Both the position numbers and the translations under genes were made by a program. 64,000 bases of DNA from Chromobotia macracanthus (Eukaryota; Chordata; Actinopteri; Cypriniformes; Botiidae): NCBI GenBank assembly GCA_036877525.1, contig JAZGTH010000007.1:7935501-7999500 (forward strand), in the 5' to 3' direction. Position 1 is the first letter of the stretch, and every line of letters begins with the position of its first letter. Shown in pieces: positions 24,607 to 38,200 of the stretch. The notes beneath the pieces were generated by a model that ran no database searches, had not been told where the DNA came from, and saw only the letters and a program-made list of their open reading frames with translations.

Positions 24607-24612
24607 AATAAA
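24607..24612 (+). terminator. Polyadenylation signal of the dipeptidase gene
   Basis: AATAAA 18 bases past the stop codon; a second AATAAA follows near 24694-24699. Either would give a very short 3' UTR. Confidence 0.6.
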
Positions 24613-24699
24613 AATGTGGTTTAAGGCAACCACTGAACTGAATCTGATTTAAAGCTGTTTTGCTCATACTTGGTTATTCATCAACCAGATAAGTGTAAT

Positions 24700-26222
24700 A
24701 AAGTTGTAAATACTGTGAGGTCCAGTTCATCACTGTAGATTGTAAGCTGGAACTTAAGACACAGATAAAGTAGGTAATAAATGTATACCTCTTCATAATA
24801 CTATGAGCTCAATCCATGCTGACAAACAAATTACACCAGTATATTTGTTTATTTAAAATATGGAAGCATTAGCAACATTGCTGAACAAATAAAAAAATGT
24901 GACTAGGCAAAAATAAAGTTGAGACAGTGCTCTAATATTTTTAACAAATGATTGATTTTCTAAAATACATATTTTTGTTACTATGATTATTTTCCATTGA
25001 TTTTTACAGACATTATTTTTTACAAACTTGTTTCTCCAAACAAAAATCTCAGACATACAGATTTTGTTTTGTTTTATACTGTGTGATTTAACTACTACTG
25101 TTTTTCCTTTAGATAACATACCTATGGCAACCCAATATGGGCAAATTCATATGGGCAGCAGCATTACTATAATACAGCAAAATAAAAAAATCCAAATTGT
25201 GTTTTTACTATGATGGTTTTATATTGCAGTATATGTGCAGTGTAAATTAAGACTAATGGCTATGAACATTTTTAATCAAACAATCATTAAACACAAGTCA
25301 ACTGCTCATCTTTCCAGATTTTTCATAGAGGAAAGCATCATATTTTTAAAGAGCTCTTTAATATGCTAGTGTTCTATGAAAATGACTTTTTTATATTAAG
25401 ATATTGACCAAGAGAATCTAAAAAATAAACATGAAATAAAACATTATAAAAAAAGTTTAAGTATTTTAAAATATTAAAATGCTACCATTTTATTGCTCTG
25501 TTGTGCAAAGAGATTTTATCCAAATGAAACCTCTGCTTTAATTTTGTTTACAGTAGACAAACAAGAATATTTCCTCAAAATAATACAGCTCAAAAGTAAA
25601 TCAGAATCCAAATCCAGCTGCAAAGAAAACAGGCACCAAAACCCCTGCTGAGAGCCCCAAATAACAGATATCTGCTAAACAATATAAGTTTCTCCCACAG
25701 AAAAAACAAGAACCAGCAATCTAATAACCAAACTATTGCAAATCTTTCCTCAAAATTAAATCTAACCATATCAGAAGTTAAGACATCTTAAAAATCATGA
25801 TTTTCCAAAGCCTTTTTGTCCACTGTGTATTATTTCAAGTCCATTACCTTTATTAATATTTGTAAACAAAGATTTTAAATGCATTAATACCTACAACCAG
25901 CTTCCGAAATTAAACCTCTTTAAAAGTCAGTGCAGTCAGAGAACAGAAAAGCTGGAAAGTGGAAGGAGTGACAAAGGGCTTTAGTTTTGTTATTCAAAAC
26001 CTGTGTGTACTATTCAGATGAAACAGCCACCATACCCATCAGGGCTGTTCAGATGTCCACTGATGTAAAATAGTGAGTGGGCACGATTACGCTCAGATGT
26101 CTGCATTGAGATGCTGACCTGTTTAAAAAGAACTAAGTGTTCTAAGTGATGTACTGCAGGTGTGCAATAGCCTGCAAGTCCGTTTGTACTGATACTGTGA
26201 CAGATTGCTGAAGATTAAGATC
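24700..26222. other. Intergenic region between convergent dipeptidase and itgav genes
   Basis: AT-rich sequence without coding potential. The part nearest 26222 is the itgav 3' UTR; TTTATT (AATAAA on the minus strand) near 25848 and 25487 are candidate itgav polyadenylation signals. Confidence 0.4.
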
Positions 26223-29200
26223 TCATGCTTCTGTGTTTCTGTCGCCGTTCTCCTGAGGTTGAAGCTGCTCTTTTTCTATGTTGTCCTCCTGGGGTGGCCG
26301 TACACGTTTAAAGAAGCCCAGCTGTGAAGAACAGATGAATATGAAACTTAGTTAAAACTTTCAAAGTGAACAATACCAGAATTTAATAAGTTGGCCCCTA
26401 GGTCACTGCTGTGACTAGATGGTACTTAGTTTGGTTTAATCAAAGATGGATTTAACCAATGATTGAGAATGTACAATGATTTAACTAATGTTTACAGTTG
26501 TTTACCTTATACATGACAAAGATAAGCACAGCCAGAAGCAGCAATCCAGCCAGTACAGCCAGTGCCACCACCCATCCAGGAACAGGCTGAGTGAGCTCTG
26601 AATTTACCCAGATCACCTTAAGAGCAACCTGCAGAGAACAGACAAATGAAAGTACAGCTGATTTCTAAACAATATAACACTATAGCACAAGACTGACAAA
26701 GTTTTACAGCTATCAAGCTATCTGCTGTATGGTGCTTTGTAATGTATTTAATATTTTAAATATTTTCTTTAAAGAATTATGCACCAAACAACGTCATAAT
26801 TTTAGGTTTACGTCACCATTACCCTCTCTTGGACCATAAACAGTACTTCTGTACGAAAATAACCCATTCTGATTGGCTATCCACTTTGCATGTGAAATGA
26901 GTAAAAATGCCTCTAATTACTAAAAAGGTGTTAATACGTAAAAGTGGGCGGGAACAAGTTAATCTGGTAATTCATACCTCATGGGGGAGGAACCAATGGG
27001 AATGTTATTGAATGTCAACTTATTACACAGAGCTCATTTCATAAGAATGAGGAAAATATTTTCATACTTACAGATGTTACACTGGCTGGGAGCTCAGACA
27101 TCAAGTTTTTATAAGGCATTTCTATAACGTTGAAGGAGGCAGAGGATCGAACACTGTATGACTTGTTTTGACTTTCAGCCTTAAAAGAAAAAGACACATC
27201 TCTGATTTATTGTACTAGCATTTGTGGAGTGAATTGGATGTTTAAGAACATTACAGTCAAATGAGTGATGTTTTTACCTTGAGAAACGTGCTCACTGCAA
27301 CTCTGAAGTAAATAAATAAAATGGCGCTCTGGCCTTTCTCTAGACGCCCAACCCTGCACTTGATCTCCTGACAACCTGCAGTCCCGCAATCCTGTGCGGG
27401 TACAGACAACCAATTAGATTGACACATTAATGCAAGCTGGGGTAAATGAAAGTTCAATGCCATGTTCAATTTTAAATGCTCTCTTATTTATAAGTCGCTT
27501 TGAAAAAGCATCTATTAAATGAATAAATGTAAATCTGACTGAGTATTGATGTGTACAGTTTATACGATTGAGGCTATGATACCAGATGTACGATGACATT
27601 TCTTAACAATTTATCATTTTAACAGCAATTCGGTTAAAGTGTTTTTTGGTTGCTGTCAGTTGTCTATTTGAAACTGTTAAAAGTTGTGGCTATACCAGAA
27701 TCTCCAAATTCTCCTCTCCTTGTTTGTCCTCCAGGTCTCTGCGGTGAACACTGTGTCTGTTTCTCCCCTCTGCTCTGTCTCCACCGGCAGAAGTCTCATT
27801 TCTGTCAGCTAATCTGGGATTCTAGGTAAATAAATAAGCAGACTTTACAGGAGATCCTGAGGTGCTTGGTTTCAACACATTGTTACATATAAACAAACAA
27901 ATGGTTTAAAGCATACATTGTGGGACACATACAGTTACATTAAGAGGGTTGATTTCCCTGTTTGAGCTGCAGTTCATGTTTCCATCCACTTCTAACTTGG
28001 TGATGTAGAGCAGAGAGCCATTGTTGAATCTGTAGGGCCACTGCACATCCAAAACGGCCTCACTGAATGTACTAGGACCTCTGTTGCGCAGCTAAGAAAA
28101 ATAACAGTGAAAAACTCAGTATGCTGTAGAAGTAAAACAGAAGACGTGATGACTTTGATAAGTAATCTTCACTGTTTTCTACCTCATAAATTTGCTGAAC
28201 AAGAGGTCCAATATCATCCTCCAGAACAGGCTTTTCTTTGGGCTGCCAGTTAGCAATGGGTAAGAAGACCTGCTCTGGCGCAGACACCCTACAGCAGCAC
28301 AGAGGGGATAAATAAACCACTGGGATGTGTTTATGAAGAGCTCTTAAATGACAAATTTTAAATGTGTGTAGCTGTCATTACTGCCAAGTTTTTTTGACCT
28401 CTTTGGTCTTGAAAACTGAATCCATTTACTTTCTTAATGTACATTTCTGGTCCCATTGTGCACATTAGTGCAGGGCATATATTAAAAAGTCTGTCTTTTA
28501 TCAAGATGTAACCTAAAATCATATTTTAAGCCATTATTTTTCAACACCTCCTATACAACCACCTGGCTTCCCGACTGACCAAAATCAAGTCCCACCATAC
28601 ATTTTTTTCTTTGTAATATCCTGGTGCAATCAAAAATATGATGACTATATACATAAAATGGATTCTACACAGCATTTCATGTTGATTTTACTATTAACAT
28701 CACTGCAAATCAGCTAAAAGTATAAAAAATAAAGTATGTGTGACATGAATTTAATTAGTAAGATATTAATAAGATATTAGAAAGAATGATACCCTCGTAA
28801 TTCCACTTTGGCCAGCACTGCGAGATCTGTTACCAAGGAGACCAGTTTACTGGTATTATTGAACTGATTTGAGCTGAAAGCAAAGAGAATAAGTAACATC
28901 ACCAACTGAGCACAAGGTGGCGCTGTTGCTTTTCTCAACTTTGAGGCAGAATTCTCTATACAAACACAGAGATCACTCTTTATGTATCAACAATGCAAAG
29001 CAGGATGTTGTCAGTTACAGACAAAAAGAAAAGTTCCCATAATTATAGTGCTGAAGAACTGCGGCAGGGAACTGTGAGATTGAAAGCCAGTGCCATATAA
29101 AGTTTTTACTGATTTAAATGAAAAGAGGAAAAGTAAGTTGTTTATCATATTGTTTAAAATTGTTTAAGAACAATGTTGCTTTAAGTTTGTTTTAATGGCT

Positions 29201-32200
29201 CTCTTGTTAAATATACCTACAAAACAAGGACACTTGTCCTTAACTTTTAAATTAGCATTCCTAACTCAGTCTGGGGTCTGAATGTTGTAAAGGCAATTAG
29301 TGTTAAAGAGCTTTTAATACCTTTGTATCTGCAAGTCAAACTTGACTTGAGTGTCCTTTTCGGACAGCTGATGCACACTGAAGCGTAATCCTGCTATTGT
29401 CTACAAAACGATTTGACAGTAAAAAAAAAAAAAATACAATGGGTCATTTATAACTTAGAGAAATAACCTACAGAAACAACTTTCTGTACAAACAAATGTC
29501 CAGATATTAAAGCTTTAAAAAGCTGTTGGTCACCTTGGTTCCTCCTTTCATTGGGTTTCCAAGATCACACACCACCAGCCTGGTTTGATTCTCTTTCTTA
29601 AAGGCACAGGACAGCCTGGATAATGTCTGAGGTACAGAAACGATAAATGAAAGCTCACATTAAAAATAGTTTTTAAACACTTTAAAGAATGTTGCCACAA
29701 GCTTGAAGAGAACAAAAACTATGCATACATTAATTACATTGTTTTATAACCTTATATAGGCATTAGAGGAGTTTAATGATGAAATATAACTGCACAAACA
29801 TGGTTAGTATGGGATTTTGTCTTATGAATGACACAGTACCTTAATAAAATTGTAAATGCTTGTTTTGTCACCATACTTTTAAAACTGTGTTTACTTTAAC
29901 ATTTCCATTCTAAGGGCTGTACAAACATTTTTTGTTTGCTTGTACAAACTAACTGAGGGATGTTTTTTCCTGTGGTACTTGACAGCATTCCACAGATGCT
30001 GCTGAAAAATATAAACTTTAATTGAACCTGGAATGTTAACATCCTTTTTTGAAAAACATGTTGCTTTAACTACATAAGGTAAAAGTAGATCAGGGCCCCT
30101 GCTTACCTCACTGTTCCGTACCACCCCAATGAAATCCGCCTGAGATGGTAGGGTGATGATAAGATCAGCCTCATATGCCCCTTCCCCTCCGTTCTCTGCT
30201 GTTACCTCTAGGGTCAGGGGGTTATCATCACCTATGTAGATCTGTTTCTGGTCACTGGAGCACAAAACAATCACATACACACACACCATTAAACTATTGC
30301 TCCACACCGCAAGACAATAAGGTGGAATTTAGGGCTTAGATGACTCACCTCACAACAGTCAGCTTTAAGTCTGGCTTGCAAATATTGTCTTCACCACAAT
30401 CAAGAAGTATGTGGGCCTGGAAAAACACAGGGAATTATGGGAAATTAAAGTCAGTACCTATTTTTATCCAATGCTGATGCTGAGCACTTGAGAACAATTT
30501 GAGAACAGTTGTAAATAAGAATATAAATGTTTGTTAGAGCCAAATGTTATCTTTTAAGTGACTCTTCCCGGCCTGAGAAAGACACTTTTTAAATGTCTAT
30601 AAATGTGGGGACCTTACTAGTTAAAAAAAAAATAATAATAGCAAAATATTCTCTACATTGGTAAAAGTCATAATTCATTAAAGCTGAAATCAGGAGACTT
30701 TTAATGCTTTATAGCACTGGTATACACTGATATAAAGCTGGTTTACAGCCAGTTCATCTATTCCCCTGTGGTGCATTTCCCGAGACTGAGGAAAATTATT
30801 CTATAAAATTGTGTTGTCTGAGACTGAGCATTATACAGAAAACTGTAGGGACGTTTCTCAATGTATCATGACTATAGTAATACATAATATATTTGTTAAT
30901 TTGATATATATAGAAGAATTGTTCATTTAACTATGTACGTAAAGGTATAGATGTTTCTTTCATCTGAAGTTTTTGTTTCATGTGCTATAGAGGGAGTGTT
31001 TTGAGATGATGTGCTTTGAAACATCTCTGACTGCACTTGTGTTAGATTCTAGATTTCTTCCTGTAGAACTTGCACAATACAGAAATCTTTACATCACCCT
31101 CCTATGTTTGGAAATATGACTTAAATAAAGATTAAAGTTAATGCAAAACAAGACGCAGATCTTTCTGGTATGCATGAAAAATGCAGGTCCCACAAACATC
31201 CTCCACTAATCAGATTCTACAGATCCTCTAGAATGCTCAAACACCCAATGCCTTGTAAGCAGAGGCCTAGTGAGGGAAACATTTGTACCTGCTTGGTGAT
31301 ATTTGTAGGAGTGGACTGATCCAGGATGGGCAACAGGCCTGTCTTATCTGCTGCCGTTTTGTAATCCAAGGTGTACTCCATAAAGACAGCGATGGGCGTG
31401 ATCTTATCCCTGAATTCTGAGTCATCCTGTAAAAAAGAGAGAGAGAGCCAAAAGAGGAGAGAGGGAGAGAAACAGGGCCTCTGTGTCAGATGAGCTCAAG
31501 GCTGGGGAATTTCAGTGCAGTTTACACGCTCCACAACATAGTCTTTTATGTCCAGCACAGACAGCTTTGCCTTTTTCCAGGTCAAATCCATCTTTATCTC
31601 TGTAACACACTGTTCGTTTTTGAAAACAAAATAATGGCGTGTTCCAGTGCCAAACACCTGGGCTATCTGCCACTTAAAAACAGTGCAAACACCCATTTTA
31701 TGACAAAGCAATCAGCACCTCTTTATCTGGCCAAATACAGCAAAACTGCACTGAACTTGAATGCGGCTACATCAATTCACAGACCAATGCTGCCATGAAC
31801 AATCTGTGACCAGCAAAAGAAAATGTATCTTAATTGGCAGAGCATGTCATTAGCAATCCCAAGGTCATGGGTTCGATTCCCAGGATTCGCACATACAAGT
31901 ATATCTTGAATGCACTGTAAGTTGCATATGAGCGTGTCCGCCAAATGTATAAATGTAAATTGATTCTCTCACTATTAAATAAGCCTGAAGCTCCTCGCAG
32001 GCCGGTCCCTGGTTGTTGGAGACCGTCATGTTCTTTGAATAATGAGACATCTTGTTGTGGAGGAACAGCACACGTTTGATGGCTCCCTTGTGTTTGAGGC
32101 GGTCCAGGGTCAGATCCACCTGGAAGTCTGTGTGATGAAAAGGTTTTCCAGGTCAGTAAACTTAGTTTTCCATTTAAATTGTAATAGAATTAGACAAAGC

Positions 32201-35200
32201 ACAAATAACCAGGAAAAATGAACAATTTGCTTGTAAAAGAGATGTTTTTTTGTAAATAGAGAGACAATAGAAAATACATGAGATAAATATAACTTGTGGG
32301 GTTTGAACTCAAAACAGTTACTGGCACAGATCTTATAAACCACAATCTAAATATTGAACCTAAAGAATCAAATCTTCATTGGTCTTTTGAATATTTCAGT
32401 GTGTTATAAGAATATACTTAACTTTTAGAACCTTCTCTCATTTCCAAAACATATTAACTAAAATTAAATGGTGAAAACAAAAACGTCCACAACTCACTAA
32501 TATTAAAATAATACATTACATATGGGTGCCCTCATTTACACAACAGTTATTCAGTGTTCAGAAACTTGCTCTATCCAGTCACAGCTGGGTAATCAAAACA
32601 GGACAGTTGCTACAACTCCACCAAACCTCACGCTGATTCGTATATCTTTCTATGGGACCTTAAAGGTCCCTGATCATTTTAGTCTAAACTCAAAAGTCTG
32701 AGGTAAAAAAACCTTGACCAACATAAGAAAGATGTCAGAGCCAAATGATCTGACTTATTATACAATTCCTTCCCTCAGATTACAACAACTGACACACTTT
32801 CAGCTGTATATATCCCTGTACACATCCACATCCTAAGGTTTGAGTAACGGTAGTTACTCTGTATTAACGGTATTAACCCAACCAGACCACAGAGGAACTT
32901 CAAAGCACAGACAGAAATAATGAATTGACATCATGTGTGTCTTGTAGCCATTACATCCAGACTGTGAGATCTCTGTGAAGGCTTTGTGAATGCCGGACAC
33001 TGAGCTTTTAATGGCTCTGCATCGTACATTCGGCTCCAAATACACTGAGGGTTGACACATCAAGCTCTGTTTTCCCCCTCCTGCAGTACTCATAAAACAC
33101 CGCAACAGTGGCACTTTATTTACAACCTCATGTGCTGCTTACACTCACAATAACAGGACCATTTGCCGCAAATATAATACACTTCATGATTTGCATTTAT
33201 ATATGGAAGTGAGCACTTACGAAGAGATGTCAGGGCTCCCTTACCACTTGCCTTCAGACAGTATTTCACAAGGAAGCTAAGAGAAAACATTGATGCACAG
33301 TATACCGTCACTGCATTCTACTTTTGATTTAAGAAATCACTGATTTCATAGTTTTCTGACAGATTGTGAGATTGCCTTACTACCTGTCTGGTTTTGAAAG
33401 AAACTAATGTTAAAATAATATCATAGTAAACATATCTGAGAAACATCTTACTGTTATTTTAACTAGATTTTTTGTTTTAGTTCTTACATTAAATGTTTTC
33501 AATGTAATTGTCTACAATGGCAATAGTTTGGTTAAAAATCAGCATTGAAACAGTGTAACTCACCAGGACACTGAGGTGGTTGTTCCAGGCAGCGTGCAGC
33601 TCTTGTCTTCAGGATTCAGGATCTGTGGGCTAATATCCAGCGTGGTGTTTACACTGATGACTGGACGAGCCCTGGACACATCAAACAAGCAAGCATCACC
33701 ACTCTGCCAATAGAAACAACGAGGAGCAGGTTCTTATATAACTGCAAAATCTTACAGACAGGTCAAAGGAATCTGGCCTGGCCAGGAATCTGGAATTATA
33801 AATCAGATGCTTTTTTCATGTTCGATCATGCCTTGCACCAATAAAACTATAAACATAAGTATTCTACATGTTTCAATCAAAGCTTGGTGGTTTTCCACGT
33901 ACATATACAGGTAACAGGAAATGTTTTACTAGGTTTTTCTCTTTTAATACAGCCTGTAGTTGCTTTACTATTTGCACATACAGCAAATCAAATGCTGCTA
34001 AATTAAATTAGAGGAGTTTTAATGGCTTATCCTGCCCTGATCATAAAACTCTATCAAATGCAGGTTTTGCTTCTAACAAGACAGAGGCATAGGGGTACCG
34101 CACCTGTACAGAACAGCTTTGTCAGCCCCAAACACACCAACAACCAGGTCTACAAGGAGAAGAATCTAATCAGTTTTATTGTGAATAGCAGATTGTGTAA
34201 ATAGGATGTAAGATATTGAAATCTAACCAGGATATCCATTCTTATCTACATCAGTGCCTCCATGCATGGCATAACCAAAGCTTGAAGGCATGGAAGCCGA
34301 CGCCCATGTCCCCTCCAGAACTTGAGAGGCCACAGGACTGGGCCCAGTGGGACGCCCATTATGGATGTATACAAGGCCATGGTGAAACTGCCCTCCATAT
34401 GGGGCAGCAATGGCCACATCTGAGAAAAACAAAGTAATGAAATAAGAAAACATTTTAAGTCATGGTTGAGTAACAACCATGGCTAGTACTGTGGTTACAT
34501 CTGTGGGTTATGAGTCATGATTACTGTTCTGTGTATAAGTACTGTCTGTCTTTGTTGCAAGACAGCGCGAGCAGATAAAATAACATTACTGCCTTCCTGT
34601 TACATCTGTCACACAAGCACACAAATACACCCTAGAACAAAGTGAGGTGGGTCAAAACAGTACCATTATATCCATCCATGTTGAGGTCTCCCAGGCTGCA
34701 GATAGAACTTCCATATCGGGCATAGATCTCAGAGCCAGTGAGCTTGATGACACTACTGAAGGTGAAGCCACCTTTACCAAGGTAGACGTACACCTGGCCC
34801 ACCTCCCTCAGTTTCCCATCAGAGCCACGATCCATGAACAGAGGAGCCCCCACCAACAAGTCCATCTTCCTGTGGTGGAACAGTACAGGTTTACCCTGCT
34901 GAATAAATCAGCCTGTGTTTTGGATGTTGGTGTAATAACCAGGTTGCTTAAATAGCTTAACCAGCAAGACTTCCTTGGTCGGCTGGCTTCACTGGAAAAA
35001 AATCTAGGTTTTGTTGCTTAATAGCTATACCACTAAACCAGCATAAACCAGGAAATTGCACACTGGTCTAAGTTGATCTTTCAACATTGCTGAATAAATG
35101 TCAAACTTTTGAAACTAATATCATGGGTCTTTTTCTGAACACAAAAATGATCAACAAGTTCAGGCAGCATGAAACTTGTGAAGTAGAGAACCTTATCTTC

Positions 35201-38200
35201 ACTGTTGCACAACACTTGGTCTCATTTTTCTATTCATTTATTGAAATGGTGCCAGTAAGAACTCTGTTGCTGTGCCTAAATTTAGGGTTTAAGTAAAAGG
35301 GAATGCAAAAACTAATATCATTTTTAACATCAATTATTCACTAAATAAACTATGTTTGTGTCCAAGGAACATCATTTTAGAGAAGAGGACCCTTGTCTGT
35401 GTAACAAACATCTATTGCTTTTCAGTAAAGAAAATATGTAACAAAAATGTACAGAAGAATGTCACTCACCTATCATTATTGATGTCAACAGCTGCTACAG
35501 AATGACCAAAATAAGCAGCCATCTTAATGGAAAGAAAAAAATACTTTTGATATAAACTGTAGAGAATAGACCGACAGACAGATTTTTAGTTTATAATTGT
35601 GGTGCATTTTTAATATACTGTAATTATCCCTTGAGATTGCCTTAGTCTGTGAATCATTCCAATCACAATCCTTTCAGTGGCTTTCTTTACATAACATAGA
35701 AGTGATATTATTAGAGAGAACTGCAGCCAGTCATTACTGAATGTAATACTATGATACTGGCAGCTTCACGCCCTGCTTACTGGAACAGACCATAATGATT
35801 GAGCAGCTTACTGAATGCTGACTGAGGTTGAGTTTAAAAAGACAAGCACATCATTTTAATTGCATGTTGTTGATATGTGCTTTTGTCTTGTGTTCCTAAT
35901 AAAAATCAGTTTTCAGACTGGTTTAACAAACACTGCCCCAAGCCCCCAACAAACACCTAATTACTTTTTTTGTTGGACTAGTGTATTAATGCTGTTGCTG
36001 TCTGTTGAGTCAGTGTGAAAATGGCACATCTCTGAAACATTCTAAATCCAACAGACAACTTCAGAATGGAGTAGTGTGAAGCAGTGTAAACCAGCCTTCA
36101 AGATCAGACACAGTGACCACAGTAAAGCCAATACAGCGGATGTACCAATATAAAGAATTAAAAAAATGCTGATAGCAGTGATCATTTTACATCATGGCCT
36201 ACAGTGAAATGAGGTATAATACCATAAATCTATTTTGCTTTGCCTTTGTTTTTAACAAAAAACGCATTCACACTACAAAACACCAATATATCATTGTGCA
36301 TCACTTACGTACAACCAAAAACACCAAAACATTATAATGTACAATAACAAAAATAAACACAGTAAATTGTTATATGTCAGCATATAAAAAAGTAATGGCA
36401 TTAAAAAGTAATGCCTCATATATCAAGACTTGGTTCCTTATGCAGGAATCATATGTATCTGTTAATCATGTGTTGACTCCAGTTTAATTAACTATTGATG
36501 AATCTGCACTGTAGCTAATACGCAATTAGCCAAAACCCCAATGCTGTCAATACCACTTCCTGTGCAGCATAGCACGGGCACATCGCAAGACCTGCGGGCT
36601 GCTTATAGACATGCCTACTCATGTGTGCCTTAATCATACCTTACGATACACATATCCTGTCGTCTAAGGATTATTGCAACAATCGATGACTTTAGAACAG
36701 TTTTGTAATGCTCACCTGTGTTCCAGTCAAATTATACATGGACTCCATGTGCCTCCCATTGAAAATGCTGACCTAACAAGATAAAAACACGATTCATGCA
36801 GCAGGAATGGATTACCTTTACATGTTCACATTATGCCCAAAAAGAGTATTATACTTACATAACCAAGAGCTTTCTCTCCTCTAGGAACTCCTGTGACGTA
36901 ATCTGAGGAGGCAGAAAGAATTAGAAATGAGTTGGAAACTACAATGCCTTCATTGAGGAATTAAGCTTCCTGATCCGTAAACAGCAAACAAGGTTTTTAA
37001 AGTAATTTCCACAATGCACTGCTTCCGTTTGTCTGAGCAATGCTAGAGGCCTGGTATTTACTGCAGATCAATAAAGACCACGTCTCAGGGACCTCGTTTA
37101 TATAACGCACATACAATCAGATTCAAACCTAAATCCTATGACTGCCAATGTATCAAAATGATTAAAGATACAAATCTTACCATCTTCACCATCCTCATTA
37201 AAGTCTCCAACAGTTACAGAGTACCCTAAAACACAATCACAAGACATAATGAAAATATCTGGTGTTTGCTCACGATGTAAAAAATGATTGTCCTGGATTA
37301 TAACATGTACCTCATATTCTTATGACTGCAATTCATTCATTTTCATACACAAGCCCATATTATACAAGTTCCACTTCTAATGCTTAGGTAACAGAAGTGC
37401 AAAACATAATGACAACTTTCAGGAGACATCAAAACAAAACACAAACAGACTCACCTAAATAACTATCGTCATATTGAGCTCCGGCAGACCTGGTTGATAA
37501 CTGGTTACTATATGGAGTAAAAAACTCCTTATTGTATCTGCTGATGACCTCAGTGATGTCATTTGATATCAGCTGACCTGGAAAGAACAAAACAGTAAAT
37601 GCAAAGGGCCAAATATCTGTGAATTTTTCTACATACACATAAACATTCACTGTGGAGGACACAGAGCTGTCTACATTTTGTAGTTTTAAATTTCTAAATG
37701 TATTGCTAGTATATGCAGACATACACACTTAATATAACAGTGTTCATATTGCAAACCATCAGATTATACCATCTGTCTAAACATGTCATTACATATTATT
37801 AATACAGTAGTACATGATGCATGTTTCTGTTCTCTCAGCATCAGTGACAGGGAGTAACTATGCAAAGAAAAGAAGTAATAATACTAACGACATTTCTCAG
37901 TAGTTTGACACAAACCATGTAGCACTTCCAGTATAAAGCCATTTATTTTATCAAGAAAAAAGTCTACATGGCTGTGTTTTACATCAAACATATTGGGTCA
38001 CTCTGCATAGCCACATCTTGGCAAACGTCCTCTTTCACACTCTCAAACGTCCTCTTTCACACTCTCAAACATTGGACGTTTGAGAGTGTCCTCTTTCATA
38101 CTCTCAAACGTCCTCTTTCACACTCTCAAATGTCCTCTTTCACACTCTCAAACATTGGACGTTTGAGAGTGTCCTCTTTCACACTCTCAAACATTGGACG

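Noticed and set aside
28072..28320. 82-codon minus frame treated as a separate gene
   Set aside because: It is itgav exon 24 read through its flanking introns.
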